NCBI GenBank assembly: GCA_045640905.1
Contig: JAZUFW010000066.1
Location: forward strand, 1 to 18,676
DNA length: 18,676 nt
Direction: 5' to 3'
Source of the DNA: JAILLW01 sp045640905
GTDB taxonomy: Bacteria > Bacillota > Clostridia > Lachnospirales > Lachnospiraceae
Shown piece by piece: positions 8,074-14,271 of this stretch (positions within the stretch are counted from its first letter, which is position 1; the number at the start of each line of letters is the position of its first letter). The notes below the pieces were generated by a model. The model was not told the DNA's origin, did not search any database, and worked only from the letters and a program-made list of their open reading frames with translations. A program made the translations under genes and the position numbers.

Positions 8074-8241
8074 ATGGAAAATCTGATTTCATTTTTGCTT
8101 TATTTTAAAGCATATTTGTTCGTAGTTATTGTATGTGCGGCTGTTATGGGAATTGCCATATTTATAGGAATTAAAGCACGCAAATCAAAGAATAATAAGG
8201 AAGTATTATTAGATGCCGAAGGAAGCGAAGCAAAAGAGTAA
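8074..8241 (+). CDS. Small single-pass membrane protein of unknown function
   Basis: A 55-residue protein. After a short hydrophobic start it has one clear transmembrane segment at about 15-35 (around FVVIVCAAVMGIAIFIGI), then a basic stretch (KARKSKNNK) and an acidic tail. By the positive-inside rule the tail should face the cytosol. An in-frame TTG at 8053 exists, but AAGGCGG at 8057-8063 is followed ten bases later by ATG 8074, and the TTG coincides with the predicted transcription start, so 8074 is chosen. The end of the gene overlaps the WYL regulator by 29 bases, so the two are likely coupled and may work together. I do not recognise the family. It could be a conserved small protein of Lachnospiraceae or, less likely, a chance frame; the promoter, ribosome-binding site and overlap argue that it is real. 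Confidence 0.66.
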   Translation: MENLISFLLYFKAYLFVVIVCAAVMGIAIFIGIKARKSKNNKEVLLDAEGSEAKE

Positions 8242-9208
8242 ACTGCTTTATATTTTAAAGGCTCTGTATGAACAGACAGATGAGCAAAAGTGCCTGAGTT
8301 GTTCTCAAATTATTGATTATTTGGCTGAAAACGATATTATCGTCGAAAGAAAAACCGTGATTTCGGATATAGCCTGCATGAAAGATTTCGGGCTTGATAT
8401 CGGTGTCAGAAAAGGCAAAGATATTTCCGGATATTATCTAAGGAGCAGGGATTTTGAACTGCCGGAATTGAAGATTATTACAGAAGCAATTCTTTCGAGT
8501 CGTTATATTTCGGGTAAAAAATCAAAAGAACTCATCGGAAAGCTCTCGTCACTTGTAGGGCCTTCGGAAAAGAAAGAATTATCCAGAGAGGTTTTCGTAG
8601 AAGGTCGTGTAAAGACCGAAAACGAGAGCCTTTATTATAATGTTGACAAACTTCATACTGCGATTCGTGACAACCGTCAGATTACATTTGTTTATTTGAT
8701 TTGGAACAGAAATAAAGAACTGGTTCCGAAAAATCAAAACAGATTATATCGGGTATCGCCCTTCGCATTGACTGTAAAAGACGATAATTATTATTTGATT
8801 GCTTATGATTATTACAGTAATCAAATAAGGCATTATCGAGTCGACAAAATGAAAAACATTGATATTTTGTCGAAGGAACCGCGAGAGGGATTTGAAGAAT
8901 TCAATGCGTTTGATTTAGGGTTTTATACGACGTCGAATTTTGGAATGTTTGCCGGGGAAAATGATACTGTTACGGTTTCTTTACCGGAAGAAAAGATCGG
9001 TATTTTGCTTGACCGTTTCGGAAAGGAAATTGATATAAGACCGTTAAAGGATAACAGGGTTTCCTGCCGAATAAAAGTTTCTGTTTCAAATCAGTTTTTC
9101 GGATGGTTTTTCGGATTGGGCCCCGAATTCAAAATTGAAATGCCAAAAGCTGTCAAAATACAATATATAGAGTATTTGCAAGATGCATTAGCTACATACA
9201 GTGATTGA
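8213..9208 (+). CDS. WYL-domain transcriptional regulator
   Basis: A 331-residue cytosolic regulator. Residues about 5-65 form a winged helix-turn-helix of the DeoR/HTH_11 type (CLSCSQIIDYLAEN, then the VERKTVISDIACMKDFG recognition-helix region). Residues about 140-225 form the WYL domain (SPFALTVKDDNYYLIAYD then RHYRVDKM), in which Asn-Tyr-Tyr-Leu stands where Trp-Tyr-Leu is common. Residues about 245-325 fit the WCX C-terminal extension. WYL domains are thought to bind ligands such as nucleic acids or nucleotides and to switch DNA binding. AAGGAAG at 8197-8203 lies nine bases from ATG 8213, inside the small membrane-protein gene. The unit ends in an intrinsic terminator one base after this stop. 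Its target is unknown. Autoregulation of the promoter at 8018 is possible, but no operator was identified. Confidence 0.88.
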   Translation: MPKEAKQKSKLLYILKALYEQTDEQKCLSCSQIIDYLAENDIIVERKTVISDIACMKDFGLDIGVRKGKDISGYYLRSRDFELPELKIITEAILSSRYISGKKSKELIGKLSSLVGPSEKKELSREVFVEGRVKTENESLYYNVDKLHTAIRDNRQITFVYLIWNRNKELVPKNQNRLYRVSPFALTVKDDNYYLIAYDYYSNQIRHYRVDKMKNIDILSKEPREGFEEFNAFDLGFYTTSNFGMFAGENDTVTVSLPEEKIGILLDRFGKEIDIRPLKDNRVSCRIKVSVSNQFFGWFFGLGPEFKIEMPKAVKIQYIEYLQDALATYSD

Positions 9209-9245
9209 GGAAGAAAATTTTCAACAAAGTTTTCTTCCTTTTTTT
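9209..9245 (+). terminator. Intrinsic terminator after WYL regulator
   Basis: A nine-base perfect stem pairs GGAAGAAAA at 9209-9217 with TTTTCTTCC at 9230-9238, around a 12-base loop. Seven T residues follow at 9239-9245. It begins immediately after the regulator's TGA and separates this unit from the nrdDG promoter 25 bases further on. Confidence 0.9.
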
Positions 9246-9270
9246 ATGCACTATTTACCAAAAAGGCGCG

Positions 9271-9299
9271 TTGACATCATATATATTTATCTTTATACT
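9271..9299 (+). promoter_or_regulatory. Sigma-A-type promoter of nrdDG
   Basis: TTGACA at 9271-9276 is a perfect -35 box. TATACT at 9294-9299 is a 5/6 -10 box with a 17-base spacer. The predicted transcription start is near 9306, giving a leader of about 67 bases. Two NrdR-like boxes lie in that leader. Confidence 0.87.
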
Positions 9300-9309
9300 A
9301 AATCTTGAG

Positions 9310-9323
9310 CACAATATGTTGTG
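9310..9323 (+). promoter_or_regulatory. NrdR box 1
   Basis: CACAATATGTTGTG matches the NrdR consensus CACWATATATWGTG at 13 of 14 positions. Extended by one base on each side (9309-9324) it is a near-perfect 16-bp palindrome. It begins about four bases past the predicted transcription start, a place where a repressor would block initiation or promoter escape. NrdR is the ATP/dATP-sensing repressor of ribonucleotide reductase genes; its own gene is not in the window. Confidence 0.83.
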
Positions 9324-9342
9324 CTTTGGATTTTTAATGTTG

Positions 9343-9356
9343 CACTACATGTTGAG
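9343..9356 (+). promoter_or_regulatory. NrdR box 2
   Basis: CACTACATGTTGAG matches the NrdR consensus at 11 of 14 positions, weaker than box 1. It starts exactly 33 bases after box 1, about three helical turns, which is the tandem spacing expected for NrdR oligomers binding one face of the DNA. It ends 16 bases before the nrdD start. Confidence 0.74.
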
Positions 9357-9362
9357 TGCCGA

Positions 9363-9369
9363 GGGAGGA
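9363..9369 (+). promoter_or_regulatory. Ribosome-binding site deciding the nrdD start
   Basis: GGGAGGA lies just upstream of ATG 9373. The frame is open back to 9205, through the terminator and promoter, but the other in-frame ATG at 9349 sits inside NrdR box 2 and has no such site. The spacing from GGAGG (four bases) is a little short. Confidence 0.8.
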
Positions 9370-9372
9370 AAT

Positions 9373-11550
9373 ATGGCTAACGAAGAAACTCCGAAGATCA
9401 ATTACGGAGAAAAGTTTAAACCGGCAAAGGACATTAAAGTAATTAAAAAAGACGGTTCTTTGGAAAAGTTTAATGTGCAAAAGGTTATTGATGCTGTAGG
9501 CAAATCTGCATACAGAGCATTAACCAAGTTTTCCGATGAAGAAAAAGATCATATTTGTCAATATGTTATAGATAAAGTAGATGAGCTTGATACTACGGAA
9601 ATCCCCATTCCGATTATGCATAATATTGTAGAAAGTGCATTGGAAGAAGTTAAGCCCATAGTTGCCAAATCATATCGTGATTACCGTAACTATAAGCAGG
9701 ATTTCGTTCGTATGATGGATGATGTGTACAAGAAGTCTCAATCTATCATGTATATCGGTGACAAAGAAAACGCCAATACCGATTCAGCCCTTGTTTCAAC
9801 TAAAAGAAGTTTGATTTTCAATCAGTTTAATAAAGAACTTTATCAAAAATTCTTTATGACTACCGAAGAAATTCAGGCATGCCGTGACGGCTATATTTAT
9901 GTACATGATATGTCTGCCAGACGTGATACCATGAATTGCTGTCTGTTTAATGTTGCCAACGTATTATCCGGTGGCTTTGAAATGGGTAATATCTGGTACA
10001 ACGAACCGAAGACTTTGGACGTTGCATTTGACGTAATTGGAGATATTGTTCTTTCTGCAGCTTCACAGCAATACGGCGGATTCACAGTTCCGGAAGTTGA
10101 CAAGATACTGGAGCCTTATGCTGAAAAAACATACGAAAAGAGTTTAAAGAAATATTTGAAACTCGGAATTGATCAGGAAACTGCCGAGGCAGAAAGTTAT
10201 AATGATGTTCAGCGCGAGTTTGAACAGGGCTTCCAGGGTTGGGAATATAAGTTTAATACCGTTGCTTCTTCAAGAGGTGATTATCCTTTTATAACAGTTA
10301 CTGCAGGAATAGGAACAGGACGATTTGCAAAACTTGCTACTATTTCAATGTTAAATGTTCGTAGAAAAGGACAGGGTAAAAAGGAATGTAAAAAGCCTGT
10401 TTTGTTCCCTAAAATCGTATTTTTGTATGATGAAAATCTTCACGGACCGGGATGCCCGTTGGAGGATGTATTTGAAGCAGGTGTACGTTGCTCTGCAAAG
10501 ACCATGTATCCCGACTGGTTATCATTAACAGGTAAAGGATATATAGCTTCAATGTACAAACAGTACGGCAAAGTAATTTCACCCATGGGTTGTCGTGCAT
10601 TTTTGTCTCCTTGGTATGAAAGAGGAGGAATGCATCCTGCCGATGACGATGATATGCCTGTATTTGTAGGAAGATTTAACATAGGTGCCGTTTCATTGCA
10701 TTTACCTATGATTTTAGCTAAATCAAGACAGGAATCTAAGGATTTCTATGAAGTTCTTGATTATTACTTAAACCTTATTAGGCAGTTGCATATACGTACA
10801 TATGCATACTTGGGAGAAATGAGGGCTTCCACAAACCCTCTTGCATATTGCGAGGGAGGATTCTACGGCGGTAACTTGAAACTTACTGACAAGATTAAGC
10901 CGATTTTAAAAACTGCAACTGCCTCCTTTGGAATCACAGCTTTTAACGAGCTTCAGGAATTATATAACGGAAAGAGTCTGGTTGAAGACGGACAGTTTGC
11001 TTTGGAAGTTTTGGAGCATATTAATCAAAAGATATCCGAATTCAAAGAAGAAGACGGAAATCTGTATGCTATATACGGAACTCCCGCCGAAAGTCTTTGC
11101 GGCTTACAGGTAAAACAGTTCCGTGCAAAATACGGTATTGTTGAAGGCGTATCTGATAGAGAATATGTATCAAATTCTTTCCATTGCCATGTTACCGAAG
11201 ATATTACGCCTATTCAGAAGCAGGATTTGGAATACAGGTTCTGGGAACTTTCGAACGGCGGCAAAATTCAGTATGTAAAATATCCGATAGACTACAACGA
11301 AGAAGCTATCAAAACGCTGATTCGCAGAGCGATGGAAATGGGATTTTACGAAGGCGTTAATCTTTCTCTTGCTTATTGCGATGATTGCGGTCATCAGGAA
11401 TTGGAAATGGATGTATGTCCTAAATGCGGATCGAAGAATTTGACGAAAATTGACCGTATGAACGGATACCTTTCTTATTCACGTGTACATGGTGATACGC
11501 GATTAAACGAAGCCAAAATGGCTGAAATCAAAGAGAGGAAGAGTATGTAA
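9373..11550 (+). CDS. nrdD: Anaerobic (class III) ribonucleoside-triphosphate reductase
   Basis: Glycyl-radical enzyme that reduces NTPs to dNTPs without oxygen, activated by NrdG. The 725-residue protein opens with an ATP-cone allosteric domain at about 15-105 (VIKKDGSLEKFNVQKVIDAV). Catalytic-barrel landmarks include C189/C190 in MNCCLFN and C407 in PMGCRAFLSP, the expected thiyl-radical cysteine. Near the C-terminus, C669, C672, C682 and C685 form a zinc ribbon. RMNGYLS places the glycyl radical at G698. The tail after the glycine is 27 residues long and charged. The open frame extends back to 9205, but that part overlaps the terminator and promoter and is not coding. The stop overlaps the nrdG start (TAATG). 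Expression is very likely under NrdR control from the two boxes in the leader. Confidence 0.98.
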   Translation: MANEETPKINYGEKFKPAKDIKVIKKDGSLEKFNVQKVIDAVGKSAYRALTKFSDEEKDHICQYVIDKVDELDTTEIPIPIMHNIVESALEEVKPIVAKSYRDYRNYKQDFVRMMDDVYKKSQSIMYIGDKENANTDSALVSTKRSLIFNQFNKELYQKFFMTTEEIQACRDGYIYVHDMSARRDTMNCCLFNVANVLSGGFEMGNIWYNEPKTLDVAFDVIGDIVLSAASQQYGGFTVPEVDKILEPYAEKTYEKSLKKYLKLGIDQETAEAESYNDVQREFEQGFQGWEYKFNTVASSRGDYPFITVTAGIGTGRFAKLATISMLNVRRKGQGKKECKKPVLFPKIVFLYDENLHGPGCPLEDVFEAGVRCSAKTMYPDWLSLTGKGYIASMYKQYGKVISPMGCRAFLSPWYERGGMHPADDDDMPVFVGRFNIGAVSLHLPMILAKSRQESKDFYEVLDYYLNLIRQLHIRTYAYLGEMRASTNPLAYCEGGFYGGNLKLTDKIKPILKTATASFGITAFNELQELYNGKSLVEDGQFALEVLEHINQKISEFKEEDGNLYAIYGTPAESLCGLQVKQFRAKYGIVEGVSDREYVSNSFHCHVTEDITPIQKQDLEYRFWELSNGGKIQYVKYPIDYNEEAIKTLIRRAMEMGFYEGVNLSLAYCDDCGHQELEMDVCPKCGSKNLTKIDRMNGYLSYSRVHGDTRLNEAKMAEIKERKSM

Positions 11551-12056
11551 TGAGGTATCATAATATCACCAAAGACGACATGCTTAACGGTGATGGTCTG
11601 AGAGTAGTACTGTGGGTTTCCGGATGCTCACATTGCTGTAAAGATTGTCAGAATCCCATTACATGGGATCCCGCGGGCGGATTGTTGTTCGATGAAAACG
11701 CAAAACAGGAGATCTTTGATCAACTGGATAAATCATATATTTCCGGAATCACTTTTTCCGGCGGAGATCCGTTACATGCCGCAAACAGACTGGACGTACG
11801 TAATCTCATGGCTGAGATAAAAGAAAAATATCCCGATAAGACAATATGGTTATATACCGGCGATTCATGGGAAAATATTTTTCACTATTCATGTATGCAA
11901 TATATTGATGTATTGGTTGACGGTGAGTTCAAGACAGAACTTAAAGATGTTAAATTGAGATGGAAAGGTTCATCAAATCAGCGAGTTATCGATGTTAAGG
12001 CCACATTAAAATCAACAGATCCGGCAACACCGATTTTGCATTGCCCCGAATATTAA
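11550..12056 (+). CDS. nrdG: Anaerobic ribonucleotide reductase activating protein (radical SAM)
   Basis: Radical-SAM activase that installs the glycyl radical on NrdD. It cleaves S-adenosylmethionine with a 4Fe-4S cluster and releases 5'-deoxyadenosine. The 168-residue length is typical. The cluster motif C-x3-C-x2-C is C26, C30 and C33 (GCSHCCKDC), with an additional Cys at 29. Other landmarks are the N-terminal LNGDGLRVVLWVSGC, the SAM-binding ISGITFSGGDPL block, and LVDGEF near the C-terminus. ATG 11550 overlaps the last base of the nrdD stop, and AGAGGAAGAG just upstream serves as the ribosome-binding site, so the two subunits are coupled in translation. A hairpin with a T-run lies 26 bases after the stop. 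Confidence 0.97.
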   Translation: MRYHNITKDDMLNGDGLRVVLWVSGCSHCCKDCQNPITWDPAGGLLFDENAKQEIFDQLDKSYISGITFSGGDPLHAANRLDVRNLMAEIKEKYPDKTIWLYTGDSWENIFHYSCMQYIDVLVDGEFKTELKDVKLRWKGSSNQRVIDVKATLKSTDPATPILHCPEY

Positions 12057-12082
12057 TATTATTAAGGGAATTTATAAATAAT

Positions 12083-12114
12083 ATGCACCATCCTAAGGTG
12101 GTGCATTATTTTTT
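12083..12114 (+). terminator. Hairpin with U-run between nrdG and dut (terminator or attenuator)
   Basis: ATGCACCA at 12083-12090 pairs perfectly with TGGTGCAT at 12099-12106. An inner CC/GG pair closes a small loop, and TATTTTTT follows at 12107-12114. It looks like an intrinsic terminator. The dut ribosome-binding site begins only two bases after the T-run and there is no room for a promoter in between, so partial read-through is the simplest reading. Confidence 0.75.
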
Positions 12115-12126
12115 GAAGGAGAGTAT

Positions 12127-12561
12127 ATGGAACAGATTAAAATAAAGTATTTTACTGATAAAATCGACAAATTGACGTATATTGACGGCAAGTCTGACTG
12201 GATTGACTTGCGAGCTGCCGATGATGTAATATTGAAGAAAGGTGAGTTCAAACTTATTCCTCTTGGGGTGGCAATGAAATTACCCGAAGGATACGAAGCT
12301 CATGTGGTTCCCAGAAGTTCTACATTTAAGAATTATGGAATCATTCAAACAAATCATATGGGCGTTATTGATTGTTCATACAGTGGGGATAACGATCAAT
12401 GGTTTGTTCCCGTTTATGCATTAAGAGATACCGAAATAAAGACAAACGATCGTATCTGCCAATTTAGAATTATGAAAAATCAGCCCCAAATTGTCTTTGA
12501 AGAGACAGATCATTTGGACGATACCGATCGCGGAGGATTCGGAAGCACCGGCAAACAATAA
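12127..12561 (+). CDS. dut: dUTP diphosphatase (dUTPase, trimeric type)
   Basis: Hydrolyses dUTP to dUMP and pyrophosphate, keeping uracil out of DNA and feeding thymidylate synthesis. All five trimeric dUTPase motifs can be traced in the 144 residues: motif 1 WIDLRAADD, motif 2 PRSS, motif 3 GVIDCSYSGD with the catalytic Asp, motif 4 DRICQF, and motif 5 RGGFGSTG at the C-terminus, the flexible lid. Motif 1 reads DWIDLRA where AGYDLRA is common, and motif 3 carries a GDNDQW insertion seen in a dUTPase subgroup of Firmicutes and phages. AAGGAG at 12116-12121 precedes the ATG. The gene follows nrdDG functionally but is separated from it by a hairpin. It lies eight bases before the hybrid sensor gene, with which it is probably cotranscribed. 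Confidence 0.95.
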   Translation: MEQIKIKYFTDKIDKLTYIDGKSDWIDLRAADDVILKKGEFKLIPLGVAMKLPEGYEAHVVPRSSTFKNYGIIQTNHMGVIDCSYSGDNDQWFVPVYALRDTEIKTNDRICQFRIMKNQPQIVFEETDHLDDTDRGGFGSTGKQ

Positions 12562-12569
12562 GGAGCATC

Positions 12570-14261
12570 ATGCTTAGTAACAGGAAATTACTGACTATAT
12601 GTTTTGTTCAGTATTTATTGATATTGGGCTTTCATATAGCATACAGCTTAATAAATTGTTCGCTTGACCAAACTCGTAAAGTTGCAGTTTGGTCTGTTTG
12701 CGTTTTAGTGATTCTTTTATTTTTCGGCCAAATATTTCAAAGTCAGATAGATTTGGTTGTTTATGTCACTATTTTTTCTTTGCTTATGACCGTCAGTTAT
12801 GTTGGTTATCTGCTTCAGACATTGGCTATGTCGGTTGTTATTTTTTTAATGGCCGGTATCATACTTGGAATGTTTTTAAAGAAAATCTATATACTCGTCT
12901 GGTGGGCTTTTTCAACCATAGTTATTTCGCTGTATGTCCTTATTTTCCCGGAAATAATTCAGGTGATGGTAAATTCATTAATGCTTTATTGGGGGTATGT
13001 CGTAATATATGTCATAGCCGGTGTTAATCTGTATATTCTGACAGGAGCTGCACAGAATTCGTATAATGCCATCAAGAAGCAGTATGAGAACAAAGATAAA
13101 GAAAACGAATTAAAGGATATGTTCTGGAATAATATTTCCAGTGAAATTCGTACGCCCATGAACGTTATAAACGGAATGAGCGAATTGCTTAAAACAGAGA
13201 CCTTATCTCAAAGAGCCAGAGAATATACGGACCAAATTGAAAATGCGTCCGGAATGCTTTTGGGTATTGTTAACGATACGTTATTGTTATCAAATATAGA
13301 GACAGGGTTATATTCTCCCGAAGATAATTTATATGACATTTATAAATGCGTTAATAATGCTGTAATGACTACATCTGCCAATCTTCACAATGATGAAGTC
13401 AATATTGTATATTGCATTAATCCCAATGTTCCCAATGCCTTACAAGGTGATGCGTCTTTCGTTGAAAATTTCATGACAAAACTGTTGGAGTATGCAATAT
13501 TATTTACACAATCGGGTGAAATCAGACTTGATGTTGATATAGAAAATCATCATGTTTACAATGAATTTGCAAAATTAATAATAAAAGTTTCCGATTCAAG
13601 TAACGGTCTGGAAGAAAAAGACAAAGAAAATCTGTTCCAAGGATTTGATAAAATGAATACAGGCCGTTCTACCGAACAGGAAGCGGTAGGATTGTCTTTG
13701 AAATTATGCAAATCGATGGTTGAAATAATGGGAGGTTCCATTTCCGTTGAATCTGAAATCGGTAGCGGAACAACCTTTACCGTTGTCTTGAAGCAACGTA
13801 TAGGAAGTGAATCAGATCTTCGAAATATTGAAATTAAGGATAATTTTAATCAGATTTCGCAGTGGATTGCTCCGAAAGCAAATGTTCTGGTTGTTGATGA
13901 TACTCCGACCAACCTTAAGTTAATATCGGGAATGATTAAGTTGTACGGAATTGAACCTGATATGGCCATGTCCGGTTCTCAGGCCATTGAAATGATGAAA
14001 CAAAAGAAGTATGATTTGATTTTCCTTGATTACATGATGCCGGAAATGAATGGAATTGATACACTTAACGATATTAAGGAACATCATAATGACGATAAAT
14101 TTGTCAATGTCCCTATTATCGCATTGACCAGTCGTTCTTTACAAAGAGACAGAGCAAAATTTATTGATGCAGGTTTTGACGAATTTATTTCAAAACCCAT
14201 TGATGATAAAGAACTTGAAAGCTTGTTAAAGAAATTTTTGCTTAATAATACAGTAAGTTAA
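12570..14261 (+). CDS. Membrane hybrid sensor with degenerate histidine-kinase core and intact receiver
   Basis: A 563-residue protein built like a hybrid histidine kinase. Six hydrophobic segments lie at about 7-28, 37-54, 59-79, 83-102, 105-127 and 133-157. A charged linker or coiled coil (162-185) leads to a DHp-like helix, an HATPase-like domain (about 285-410) and a receiver (about 438-560). The H-box reads NNISSEIRTPMN, with Ser191 in place of the phospho-accepting His. In the HATPase region both N-box Asn are replaced (K304, Y308), G1 reads D342-S-S-N-G, and G2 reads AVGLSL (A372, S376 for Gly). The receiver is complete: D443/D444, phospho-acceptor D487, T520, K542. It is therefore probably a pseudokinase with a functional receiver. 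It sits ten bases upstream of an [FeFe]-hydrogenase gene and eight after dut. AAGGAG overlaps the dut stop, four bases from the ATG. The domain call is firm; the role is unknown. Confidence 0.86.
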   Translation: MLSNRKLLTICFVQYLLILGFHIAYSLINCSLDQTRKVAVWSVCVLVILLFFGQIFQSQIDLVVYVTIFSLLMTVSYVGYLLQTLAMSVVIFLMAGIILGMFLKKIYILVWWAFSTIVISLYVLIFPEIIQVMVNSLMLYWGYVVIYVIAGVNLYILTGAAQNSYNAIKKQYENKDKENELKDMFWNNISSEIRTPMNVINGMSELLKTETLSQRAREYTDQIENASGMLLGIVNDTLLLSNIETGLYSPEDNLYDIYKCVNNAVMTTSANLHNDEVNIVYCINPNVPNALQGDASFVENFMTKLLEYAILFTQSGEIRLDVDIENHHVYNEFAKLIIKVSDSSNGLEEKDKENLFQGFDKMNTGRSTEQEAVGLSLKLCKSMVEIMGGSISVESEIGSGTTFTVVLKQRIGSESDLRNIEIKDNFNQISQWIAPKANVLVVDDTPTNLKLISGMIKLYGIEPDMAMSGSQAIEMMKQKKYDLIFLDYMMPEMNGIDTLNDIKEHHNDDKFVNVPIIALTSRSLQRDRAKFIDAGFDEFISKPIDDKELESLLKKFLLNNTVS

Positions 14262-14271
14262 GGATATATAT

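Noticed and set aside
9205..9372. In-frame extension of nrdD upstream to 9205 (56 extra codons).
   Set aside because: This stretch contains a terminator, a near-consensus promoter and two NrdR boxes, and the only good ribosome-binding site serves ATG 9373.
12199..12240. Unusual dUTPase motif 1 (DWIDLRAADD) as a sign of an inactive enzyme.
   Set aside because: Motifs 2 to 5 including the catalytic Asp are intact, and a GDNDQW-type dUTPase subgroup is known in Firmicutes and phages, so activity is expected.
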